From Symbiodinium natans (Eukaryota; Sar; Dinophyceae; Suessiales; Symbiodiniaceae), in the NCBI GenBank assembly GCA_905221605.1, contig CAJNDS010002386.1:126001-186000 (forward strand): a stretch of 60,000 nt of DNA, written 5' to 3'. Under the pieces are notes generated by a model, which searched no databases, was not told the origin of the DNA, and was given only the letters and a program-made list of their open reading frames with translations. Both the position numbers and the translations under genes were made by a program. Each line of letters begins with the position of its first letter. Positions within the stretch are counted from its first letter, which is position 1. Below, one piece after another: positions 34,845 through 45,666 of this stretch.

Positions 34845-35190
34845 AAATTCCTTGCAAATAGAATTCCATGCTTGCACAAGCCTCGCAAATACTGTGGGAC
34901 CCGAATTGTTGAAAACCTCGCAACTAGTAGATGCAGCATCCTCGCAAATACCGAAGCTGCAACAACCTCGCAAATGCCGGACTTCCGCGCATGCAACACC
35001 ACGCAATGGGACTGGAAGTCCCGACGTTCGAAAGCCTCACACATGCCGTGGGACTGGAATTCCGCGATGCAAAAAGCACATAAGGCCCGACTTCCATACA
35101 TGCAAAAGCTTCCCAAGTTTCGTGGAGGAATTCTCTAGATGCGAAAACCTCGCTAACCGAATTCCGTAGATGAAAAATCCTCGGTCTCGC
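34845..35190. repeat. Diverged minisatellite, about 10 units of 25-42 bp
   Basis: Units share the pattern ATGCAAAAACCTCGCAAA, a short spacer with CCG or CCGTGGGACTGG, then AATTCC. Recognisable starts include 34867, 34930, 34960, 34998, 35041, 35069, 35099, 35138 and 35168. Both strands are open for long stretches (minus frame 34277-35116), but the peptides (ARNF, CEVF, ASREF types) follow the repeat. Confidence 0.7.
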
Positions 35191-36282
35191 ATAATGACGC
35201 ACGCCCAAACATTCTGAGAAAGGAAGCCTGTTTTGGTGACCCTGCCACACTCCTGAGAACGGGTCGTGCGCCTTGCGTGCGCGATCATGTGACCGTGTTG
35301 TCTTGGCCGAACTGTTGACTTACTTCATGATTTCCGCAACCTTAAGCTGTACAATCAGAGTTGCTGTCTGCATTTATTGCTGCACGTTGGTGGGGGTACC
35401 ATCTGAGACATCCCGCATGCACACAGAGACGCTTCAGTTGTTGCATTGATGTTTGGCCGATTTTGAATCTTTTGTGGCAAGCTTTGAACCAACAGCGTAC
35501 GTGAACTTGGAGGGCGTGTAGGCTTGTTGGAGGACCCCTTCAGACTTGTTTGCCTTGATTAACAGTAGAAGGCTTGCCGCGGCTTGTTGTCCCTTCGCTG
35601 CCCACACCTCTCAATTTGCCTAATGGTTCGCATGATTCTTTCTCTCGTCTGTGGGACGGGCCCGCGGGCTGTTCCCCACAGCGTCGGCTTGCAGATTTTG
35701 CAGTTTTTCCAAGCGATTCTTGGCTTGCTTGTTCAAAATGCTTCTCGGCCGGGGTCGAGGGGAAGTACTATTATGATAACTGACAAGATATTTGTTATGG
35801 GTGTTCTAGTTCTGCTTTTCTTGGTTGTGTCATCGAAGTATATATATATAACAGAAGCTCATTCTCAGGCCGGGGTGGAAATGGCCAATACGCAGTAGAA
35901 AAGGTCAGCCGCCACGGCTTTCGAACAGGTAAGGGAGCACATTCGTGGTTAAGCAAAAGCCCCTCAACCCTGCAGTCACGCGTCTGTTGCTTGGCTTTCA
36001 AGTGCTGATGGAACCTGAAGGCTCTTTTTCCATCTCTGGCACCAGCACCAAAGCCAAGTTCTCAGTGATTGGGGGACGTGGAACTGTAATTCCTGGACAC
36101 ACTTGTGGTTGACATTCCGGCAAAGTTCCGTATTCAACGCATGAGCAATGTCTTGATGACATGAACGTGCTGCCACCTGTGCCGCGTAAAAGCTGAAGGC
36201 CACGTGCTGCACCAGAGATTGATGCCACACCGTCAGTTGCAGGCAACAGCTGTGGCATGAGGAGGTTTATGTTTCTTTTGCT
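35191..36282. other. No supported gene; presumed 5' flank of the G8 gene
   Basis: Short unrecognised open frames. A (TA)5 run is at 35840-35850. Nothing resembling an upstream exon of the G8 protein was seen. Confidence 0.35.
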
Positions 36283-36318
36283 CTCTCTCTTTTTTGTTCT
36301 CTCTCTCTCTCTCTTTCT
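36283..36318 (+). repeat. (CT)n pyrimidine tract upstream of the G8 gene
   Basis: CTCTCTCT runs broken by TTTTTTGTT, followed by TTTCTTGTGGACATGCAG. Together they look like a polypyrimidine tract and acceptor (AG at 36330-36331), which could mark the 3' end of an intron preceding the first visible coding exon. A plain microsatellite is equally possible. Confidence 0.6.
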
Positions 36319-36396
36319 TGTGGACATGCAGCCATCTTTCCACTCGGCAGGTCCTGATGTCAAGGTGCCATCCCTGGAGGCGCTCTCAATGTCTCG

Positions 36397-39300
36397 ATGT
36401 CTCTTCTGGAAAGCGTGATGCAAGCAGAATTGAAGTTATTGGCCTGCAGCTTTTGGGTACAAAGCGTGACAAACGTCAATCTCATCGCCGGAGCTATGGC
36501 CTTTTGGAGCTTCTGGAACTTGTATACGTTGTATACACGATGTACTTTGTGTGCCCTGCTGTGGAGTCCGTGGAGGGGTGCAGCCCACGCCAATGCATCC
36601 CACTGCTCGGGCGCGTCTTGTCGCACTTCCGGCACCGACTTGTTGCAGCATCGCGCGGAGCTTTCAGAGTCTGCGAAGGCGACATCGGCAATGTCTGCAT
36701 CCTGCCAAGGACAGCCTCATTGCGTAGTTCCTGAAGGCGAGACCTGGGTCTTGGACGCATCCTTGGCAGTTGAGACCCTCACCATCCACGGTACACTCAG
36801 GTGGGATGTGAGCAGGGCAAATCTCGAACTCCGTGCAAATTACGTACTTGTCGAAGATGGTGGTCATTTCCTAATGGGCACAGAAGCCTCGCCGATGAAC
36901 CATCCGGCAACGATTTACATAACAAACGACCCCAACAGCCACCCGGATCTGGGCCGGCGTTTCTTCGGTGGCTACGGGCGGATCGAGATCCATGGTCGGC
37001 GGTTGGGGCGAACATGGACTCTGTTGAGCCAGACAGTCTTACCCGGGCAGAGTGTCTTGTTCTTAAAGCACGACCCCAGCGACATGGGATGGCAGGTAGG
37101 GGACCGAATCGGTTTGGCGACGACCAGCCGAGGAGAGTCCACTGTTCACCGGATTGTTTCGCTTGCATACGGGCAGCTTACTCTGGCCGAGCCTGTGCAG
37201 CAGCAGCATTGGGGCGGGCACAAGGAAATTGAGGGAAAACAATTTGAGCTTGCTGCGGAAGTGGTCAATTTGGAGCGGTCTGTGCTCATAACTGGTGACC
37301 ATGAAGATATCGAAGTGTCCATGGAAGGCCTGCACACCATACAGGCCGGGGGATCAGGTTACATGGACATGCGATATGCTCGAGTTGAGCACTGTGGCCA
37401 AAGGCCTGTGATGGGCCGCTATTGTCTCCATTTCCACTTGATGAGAAAATGCCCACGCTGTGTCTTCCTGGGAAATGCTGTTGTTGATGGAGAGCACGTT
37501 GGAATCACTGTGCACGGAACCCACAACTCCCTCGTTCAAGAGAACATCATTTGGGATGCGAAGGCAAATGGCTTGTACATTGAGGATGGCAACGAGCTAC
37601 ACAATACTCTTCGCGAGAATGTTGCAATTTGCACCAGTTTGAGGAGGTGTGCCGTAGATTGGGTGAGCGGTGTTGCAGTACAGACGGCTGGGATATTTAT
37701 GATTGGCATGACGAATCACATCGTGGAGAATCGCATCGTCGGCTACGAGAATGGCATTTGGACCCCGGGCTCCTTTCGAGGTGCAGGGCATGGGCTGGCC
37801 ACTGGCAAGGTCTGCCCACAGTTTTACCCTTTTGGAACCTGGAGAGGCAACACGTGCCATGATTGCAACCGATTCGGTCTTTACCTGGATCACCAGTACC
37901 CAAGAAATGTCAGGATCGATGAGGATGGCTTTCTGCTTGACAAAGACAGCTGCAAATGGTTCACCCTCGATGGTTCTGACAACGGAGTTGTCAATGAGAT
38001 TCGGGATGAAGTGAACTGGCACAATACCTATGTTGGCCAGTATGCTATTGGCGACATCCAGCTCCTACATCTGCAGTTGTCGGGGTCAGCCCCTGTGTAG
38101 CAGGCTGTTTGTGGGTCTGAGGGCATCTTGTAGCGCGAAGCTTTTCGTTGGGTTGCATAGCATTGCATAACCACCAAGGTTCATCAACTTCACCAGCATC
38201 AACAATGGTCATGCCATGTATTGGAAGCAGGGGAAAAACTTTGTTGACAAGCGGCCATGGCATGTGCTGGATTCGACTTTTGCCAACGATGCTGATGACA
38301 GCTTCGGAGTCCTTCAATTTTTGGGTCCTTCGGGCCCTTTCGCCTTTGGCATGAGGAATTGCGTATTTCTTGGGAGCAGTCCGCCCGGCATAGCTGCGCT
38401 GGCAGCTGGCCAGCACTGCGGTTTACTGGGTGGTGCTGGGCCGTGCAATGTGCAGTACCTGCTTGAGAACGTGGACTTCTCCCGGATGCGTGCCTCGCAG
38501 CCTCGCCTGTCTTTCGGAGCGAACACAGAGGCTTCTCAGGCTGCCGTTTTGCCTGTCTTCCTCGCCAAGGATGGGTCATTGGGAGGCTACCGAAGCATCA
38601 TCAGCCCACATCTGGATGGGTTTCGCGCACGAGGGTGCCAGGAGCTGGATACGACATGGGCAAAGCATGGGGCTCTTGGATGTACCGGGATGGTTCGTAG
38701 GCTGAACATCTGGGGTCTTGGCGAAGCCAGATTGCAGCTTGATGGTCCGGGCTACGAAGTCGCTCCGGACTGGTCCTTTCCGACAGAAGGCCGCAGCTTG
38801 GATGCAGTTGCGCGGAGACCTTGCGCGTCGCGTTTTTGCTTAGCTAGGTTGACTTTGAATAGCAGATACTGTCATGGGCCACCCCCGTACGTGTAGCGCA
38901 TGCTGCCCAAGTGGACAGTGCAGCTGCTAAGGCAACGCTGGTGAGATTCCAGTTGATTCTGCTCGCATGGGTTATGGGGCTCTCGTCCTTGTAGAGCAGG
39001 CATACATGTTGACCGCTTCATGGAATTCGGACATGATACTCGAATTCTCGGACCCGGTTCTGGGCCAGTACTTTGAAACGGATTCCTCCATCGACCTTGC
39101 CGCAGCGGGAGGCACGGTGAGCCAGTTGAGTTTGTGAGGACTCCTGGCAGATTGTTGATGTGAGCTGTACCTGTGCAGGTCGATGCCAGCTGAAGGAGTC
39201 CGACAATCGCAGGTACATTTGCGACATGGGTGAATTTGGAGGGGAATGTGACTTTCAAACGGCTGCCAATCAGCATCTGATCATTGGGGGACGCTTGCAG

Positions 39301-40575
39301 TGTGCTGGAAGCTCGGTACCCTCGCCGGTACCCATTCCCACGCCTAGCCCGTCGCCGAGCCCGCCGAGCCCGCCGAGCCCGCCGAGCCCGAGTCCAGCTC
39401 CAAGTACCACAAGTTCACCCCAAAGGCCTGCGCCAATCAGTTTTCCACCGCTGAGTGGCAGCAATTCTGGATGGATCTTGCACGTTGGGCTGAACTGCTG
39501 GGAGAACCACGGTGCTCTTCCAATGCCCGGGGCAAACCCACTTCCGGGCACGTTTACAGTTGAAAGCTGCCGCCGACAGTGCGAAAAGACCGTGAATTGC
39601 CAAGCTGCTGTTGTTCGGCATGGATGGGATGATGGAAGCAGCCCTTGCTTTCTTCGGATGAGCGTAGTGCTTGATGAATGTCGGGACTATGCTGATTTTG
39701 ATTTGTGGGAGATCAAGAGAGTGGTGACGCAAACGACAAGCTCGCCGGGATCATCTTCAACTGCCACCACCACATTCACCACATTCACCACCACTGAATC
39801 ACCTTCCGACTTTGAGGGAGTAGACGGAGGTGTAGGCAGAGCCTGCCGTGGAGCATCTCCAGGTGACAATAGTCCCAGCTACTATGTCCTTCAGCATGGT
39901 GTTGGCGGACTGGAAGGCTGCAAAGAAATTTGCGCCATTGATGCCTTGTGCCAAGGCATCGAGTACAGCACTGGCAGATGTGAATTGTGGACCCGGCCTG
40001 GTGGCATCCAAGCCTCTATATCCTTACGCGGATTTACCTGCTTGCGATTCCTTGGGGCTCCAACCACAACGCAGTCGCCACTGCCGTTTGTTCCTGTAGA
40101 TGGTGGCACAGATCGTGCATGCAGAGGAAGTTCGCCAAGCGATAATTCTGCGACGTACTACATTCTTGCATCTGGCAGGTACGATCTCAACCAGTGCAAG
40201 GCGAAATGTGTTGACACTGAAAGCTGCAGCGGTGTTGAGCACAGCATCCATGGCCGTTGCGAGCTTTGGATTCGGCCGATTGGTGCGACCAGGCGGGTTG
40301 CTGGACACACGTGCTGGCGCTTCGACTCCGATCACCCGGAATGGAGTCTGACCACAGGCCTGAACTGCTACGATGGCCACGGCGCCACACCTGTCCTGAG
40401 CATTGCAGATTTTATGCCTATTGAAGAGTGCAAAGCAGAATGCTTGCAACGACAGGACTGTGAGGGTGCTGTTGTTAGATCTGGCTGGGACGAGAGCCCA
40501 TGCTGGCTCTACACGGACATTCGGATTGAAAGCTGCGCGATGGTCCCTGATTATGATTTCTGGCACCTGGCGTGA
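36397..40575 (+). CDS. Secreted G8-domain / right-handed beta-helix protein with four Cys-rich PAN-like modules
   Basis: Modelled as 36397-38039, 38179 to about 38890, about 38931-39111, and 39179-40575, roughly 1,300 residues. The first exon has a hydrophobic start (a second ATG at 36496 gives a signal-like MAFWSFWNLYTLYTRCTLCA ending GAAHA), then a G8 domain (about residues 109-235; PEGETWVLDASLAV) and PbH1 beta-helix repeats (VGITVHGTHNSLVQENIIWD, GLYIEDGNELHNTLRENV). This is the architecture of CEMIP/TMEM2/fibrocystin-like proteins, some of which bind or cleave hyaluronan. No activity is claimed here. Exon 2 continues the helix (CVFLGSSPPGIAAL). Exon 3 has YMLTASWNSDMILEFSDPVL. Exon 4 has a Pro/Ser linker (PSPSPSPPSPPSPP) and modules in order A-B-B-A: A is VGLNCWENHGALP...W, B is VDGGxxRACRGxSPxDNS...GRCELWxRP. 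Intron 1 (139 bp) is GT-AG. Stop TGA at 40573. Confidence 0.85.
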
Positions 40576-43139
40576 AGAAGCTTTGAGGTGAACGCCCAAA
40601 AGCGCTGTAACCTTACAGGACTGCATGAACCCATCCCGATCGCATTCCTTTCTGAAGGCTTGTCAGCCCTTTGAGCACCCAGCCAAGTCCTGATGTACAG
40701 ATGTACAGCGGCTGGCTACGTGTAGCCCCGGTGTATCCTGGGCCTTTTGGGCTGAGAAGTCTTTGAAGAAGGAAGCAGATAAAAGTAGCAAAGAGTGAGA
40801 AGCAAAGGCAAAGCAAGGTGCGAGTTGGGATCCCTTGGGCCCAGACCCAAGGAGGCGATCTTGGAGTTTCTGGACAGCCGCGGGCCTAGTGCAAGTGCAA
40901 GTGCTACTCCTTTAGTTTGTCACCTCTTCTCTTTCAGGAAAGGAAGGCAACATTGCCCACATCAACGAGATCAACAATGATCGCCATCTTCGGGAGGTTG
41001 GCCTTCCCCCCTCCCCCGTTCCCCTCGTTCCTCCCGCCCCACTGTCATTGCCTCCCTTATTGAGTGCGTGTAGTGCATGCGACAAGTTAGAGAACGAGAG
41101 AACGAGAAGCCCACTCTAGAAACGTCTTCCACTCGCTCCTAGCAAACGACGAATGACGACAACCATAGCTTCCTTACCGGCAGACGCCTCTGAACACCAC
41201 CTGCACGACATGAGAATATCCGAAGACCGCACAATTTAGCCTGTCTCTGTAATGACTCTGTGTGCCGTGTTCGAGGTGTCAGCTGGGTGGCGATTGTTGC
41301 CGAAGATGTGCACGTAGCATCTAGAAGTTATCGTGCACTGTCGAAGCGTCAGCACGTCGGACCTAACGTTTCAGTCATGAATTGCTCAACTGTGTAGTGG
41401 TAGTTGCAGCAGACATCCCGTCAACAGCGATCTCAACTCGATGTTTTCTTCTGAGCCTGTCTTGTGTCAGGTAATGGCCCAGCAGGTGCCCAAGCCCATC
41501 TCAGCAGTGAACAAGGCGAATGCAAGTCAAAAGCCCATGTCTGTGCAGCTTCTGCTTTGCTCTGGTGCGAGTGCGTGGCAGGTCTGGCTGAAACAGCATG
41601 AGACCGTGTTTACCCTCTTTCGAGCCCAGGACAATGAGATGTACGTTGCTAGGACACAGGCGCCACCACACTGCGGAGGGCTCGCTGTGAAGACGTTGAT
41701 GGCCCGAATGCTGCATTCGAGCTGAAACAAGCTAGTCGAGGAACCCGAGCTATCTCAATTTGTTGGATAAGCATGGGTGCACAGGACCTGAGCATGTGTA
41801 GTTTAACAAAGTGAAGGATGTGTGTTGTCAATCTCTTGCCGCCGGTTTGCCGCCGGTAGAGGCTGTGGCTGATCAGAAGAAGGCTAGGGCCAAAGCCCGA
41901 GTGCAGGCGCTGCACCTGTCATCGCTGTACCTGTGTTTTTAATGCCCCAATACCCTGAGCCATGTCAGTGTAGTGAATGTTGCGTGGATGTGTTATCCGG
42001 AACTCCCTGGTTTGCCATCCGTGTCGTGTTCTTGTGAAGGGGGGAGACCAGAAGAAACCGCTAGCATACCACCAGGCTGGTGCTGATGTGGGATCGCAGT
42101 TTCTGGGGCTTCGTTGGGCGCCATCGGGCGTTGCCAGCAGACTTGTAGAAATGTGGATTGTCGGGCGGGAGGATTCGCTACAGGGCTTGAGGGGCAAAGT
42201 CGATGCTGTAAGTTGGGCAGGTCATCCAGAAGGCCGACAAGTTGGCGGCAGACAGCTGAGCGGGGGATTTCTGAGCGGGGGATTTTGCGCAGTGATGTCC
42301 CTTGGATTGTATGCCGTTAATCCAGGGGTAGCAACTGAACACAGGCCCCTTTGGTGTACCAGTACGGTGGTGCAGTCAAGCCGACCCCAGAGCAGGAGGA
42401 TGGGTAACTTGCTGACATCCGAACATCCGACACACTTACTGTCATATTGTGGGAAAGAGTGCCGCTGTTGTCAGCTTATAGGTACTCGGGAACCACAAGT
42501 AGTGGAAGAGGTAGTAGAGGAGGAGGATCATGGGTCATATGAACAGGAGGTAGTGTTTGTTGTAGGCCATCCATTGGTTGCTCGATTTTGAGATTGGTTC
42601 ATCAACAGCGAGGATGTACCATATACAGCGAATTTTTTCCAAGATGTTCATAACGATCACCAGGCTGGTGGTATACGCCCATCCCCAATCGCTGCTTCTC
42701 ATGATGGATAGCTTCCTTGGGCCATTTTGAAATGGTGCTTGTTGTCTTCATCGCATGTTCACTGACTTCCCACACGCACACTTGCAAGCAATTTAGGCAT
42801 GGATGCAGCCCAAAGCTTCTTATGTACAAGGAAGAAGAGCTGGCAAGGGTGTGAAATGAGTGCAATGTTATGTGAACATGAACCATGCTTGTGCGAGCAC
42901 AAAAACACGTGCCATGAGGGTGGAGAGAACGAAACGGTTCAACACTGCTTTTTACACATTGCGCTTGCAAACCAGCACAAGAAACTGCTTGGTCACTGCA
43001 CTTCTTCTAGCAGGACATAGAACGGTCGCGCGCTGAATTCTCCACTTGCGAGTTGGTTGCTCCGCCAGCGTGCCCTCCACTCCGTCGTTAGCACTTGGCA
43101 TCGCATGTTCAGCAGCGCATGTTCAGCAGCCTTCCACAC

Positions 43140-43178
<39 letters not shown>

Positions 43179-44415
43179 TGCGTTCGCTGACATCTCAACA
43201 GTGTGACGCGTAGAGCTGCTTCATGCCGGCAAAAAAGGAATATAGAGTGTGGCATAAGTTGTGGGACTCCCGCGCCATTTGCTCTTGTAGGAAAGTGGGC
43301 CTTGGCAAGAAAGGCTGCGTCAAGCTTTACAGGTGGGATGCCACATTGGGTGCAATTGCAGAACCTGCAAAGAGTGTTGTGCGCACTGCCAGGCGGCGGG
43401 TCCACTCGAGGTTCCAGAGCTGCTTCGAGCTGTCCCACTCTTCGTGGGGGACGTCGGTAGACAATGTTTTTTCCCATGCCCGGTGTTCCATTTTCATTGT
43501 CCGTGCTGAGACAGCCGCGACGGGTGCTACACGGCCTTGGCAGCAACAGGTGGGACCAAGTCATGGCAGACTAAGATTTCGTTTGAACCCCCAAACTCGC
43601 TAAAACCATCTGACGTGGTTTTGGGCCTAGATCACAAGGAGTAGGCCAGAAAAAGTGCTTTGCTGCTTTATTGTTTCTCCTCTGGCTATGTAACCACATC
43701 GGGGGCAGAACCGCCCGGGAGTTTGCAAGCCAGTGTTGGCATAACCTTGCTTGTAGTTCTGTAGAGATGTGTACTAACTCGCTACGATGATTTGCTTCAA
43801 TGTGCAAGCTTGTCGGTGTCCAACAAATAAAGGTGCCAAGCAGTCAAGTTTTTGAGGGTGTGTGCTGACCGAGAGATCCTTTGTGCAGTCAATCTTGTGC
43901 CAGGAGCTACTTGTGACATTTCTTCAGACGTGGCCGCAGCTCTTCAAAGCAGGGGTCCTAAAAATTTGAAAGTTGCAAGGCGTTGTGACGCCCTGTTCGT
44001 CCCTTCTTCTTCTTCTTCTTCTTTCTGAGCACCCGAGGTGGAGAAGCATGGCTCGGGAGCTGACCGGAAGTACATGGTGTGGCTCCTGAGTTTAACCTCC
44101 GATGCAGAAGGTATCCGGATCTGTGTTGTCAGCCTGTGCCCGCTTAGCAGCCCCTGTGTTCGCTCCCATGCTGGCCTGAGGTATCACTGAAGTGACGAGC
44201 GGCTGCAGCCCAGGAGATGTCGCAGCCAAAATTCCCACTCAATTAATATTGCATTCAAAAGACCAGAAAGCAGGCCGCGAATCAGACACAACGAATCACA
44301 AATTTCGATTGCCACGCTAGATCAGAATCCAGCGCGAATCGTACATGAGTCAGCAGGATGGGCGCGGAGCAGAAGCCAGCCCGAACGAAGCAGAAACTGC
44401 GAAGCAGAAACCAGT
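40576..44415. other. No supported gene
   Basis: 3' flank of the G8 gene and intergenic DNA. A plus-strand frame at 41977-42588 is 204 codons long but has no motif and an Arg/Gly/Val-rich composition, so I do not call it. A plus frame at 43223-43420 (PAKKEYRVWHKLWDSRAICS) is unrecognised. A (CA)n run lies at 43138-43170 and a TTC run at 44004-44022. Confidence 0.35.
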
Positions 44416-44690
44416 GTCCATGCTACCAGAGCGTTCATGGTACCAGAGCATCCATGCCTGCCCAGACGATCAGGTCATTCTACCAGAGCATCCATGCGCG
44501 GCCAAATATTGCGCCCATGATGCCAGACTATGCGTGGTCAATTTGACTGGTACAGTCTTCCACGAGTCCTCTGTCCACATCGTCGTGCGGAATCCTCACA
44601 AGTGGGCATTGGTTGTTCGCTCCAGTTGTTTTAGTGCGGACACATGTTCATCCAGTTGCTACGTCCATGCTGCCAGAGCATCCCTGCCGC
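44416..44690. repeat. Dispersed short repeat, consensus CCATGCTACCAGAGCATCCATGC
   Basis: Copies at 44417 (CCATGCTACCAGAGCGTTCATG), 44441 (TACCAGAGCATCCATGC), 44481 (TACCAGAGCATCCATGC, identical), 44515 (CCATGATGCCAGACTATGCG) and 44666 (CCATGCTGCCAGAGCATCC). Spacing is irregular (24-150 bp). Confidence 0.7.
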
Positions 44691-45544
44691 CAGCGTTGCT
44701 TGTTTTTTCGACTCGAAAGTGTTCCTGGCGGGAAATTCAGCCGTTTCCTGCTTCTGGCGTCAGCTGTTGAAAGGTTTCCGATTCAGCCGTTCTGGTTTCC
44801 CGTGATTTCTGATCCACCTGGTCCCGTTCCCGATCTTTCCCTGCATGGATCTGCTCATGTGCTCCGCGGGCACCTTTCAGCTACTAGCCTCAGAAGGAAT
44901 AGCGGTGAGTCCTGGGCTGCCGTCTGTTCGGTTGACTCTGCCATACCATCTGCTCCTGTTTGTACAAAGCAAACCAGCAAGAAGCCTGGTGACCAGCCCG
45001 TCCGTGTTGAGCGCAAATATGCACACTTGCTTGACACTTAGAGCTGACATTCTGCATGCAGAAGCTGCTTGTTACCCAAGGCCTTGACTGGAGACAACTC
45101 ACATCCGTTCACCGCAGCTCCTGCGCCAAGCAGATTCGGGCTCCCAAGCCTTTTTTTGTTTAGTGGCCACCTGTGGCCACAGCAAGTCTTGCCTTCACCA
45201 CCATGACCGTTGCTGCCTAAGCGGTTCCAATAAGCCGGGGGGCGGTTAGAGTGGTTAGTACACAAATCGAAAAATCGGAGCAGGGCAAAGCTGCAACGCT
45301 CTCCATAACGCAAAGTTCCAAAAAGCTCTCAAAAATCTCTCAAAGCTTCGAGCGAGCCGAGGTCTCGGCTTCCGTCTCTGCCCTCTGCGGCCTCTGCGAT
45401 GCCCACGATGCCGGCCTCCTCCTTGCCGAGATGGAGCGGCCTCGAGGCGAAGCACCTCTAACCAGATTGTGTTGTCAGATGACTTTTCGGACTTTTTTTG
45501 TTTCAAGGCTTTCTCCAAGTATGGAGAGTTGACCGTGCTTGGCC
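44691..45544. other. No supported gene
   Basis: Short open frames without motifs. A plus-strand Ser/Glu/Lys-rich frame at about 45290-45360 (SSKKLSKISQSFERAEVSAS) is unrecognised. Confidence 0.35.
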
Positions 45545-45666
45545 ATGGAGTGCTCGCCCCCAAAATCCCCCAAACGTCAGAACGACATCGACGACGAGAA
45601 GACCGGCGGCGACGACGAGATTGAATTGAAGGTAGCGACGCATCTCGGCAAGAGGTTTCTGAAACT
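45545..45666 (+). CDS. Candidate first exon of an unidentified gene
   Basis: ATG at 45545 opens a 122-bp stretch encoding MECSPPKSPKRQNDIDDEK, then GGDDEIELKVATHLGKRFLK, ending exactly at a strong GTGAGTAC donor (45667). The charged, Pro/Lys-rich N-terminus and the clean donor suggest a nuclear or cytosolic protein's first exon (phase 2 end). The downstream stretch at 45679-45810 (HLNEATAIMECCGATAPALL, RRFEDFDKRG) also looks coding but follows too closely to be spliced from this donor in an obvious way. No family recognised. Confidence 0.4.

Noticed and set aside
34277-35116. A 279-codon minus-strand open frame
   Set aside because: It spans the decayed trinucleotide tract and the minisatellite, and its peptide follows the repeat units.
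41977-42591. A 204-codon plus-strand open frame
   Set aside because: No recognisable motif, atypical Arg/Gly/Val composition and no splice or start context; length alone is not enough in this sequence.
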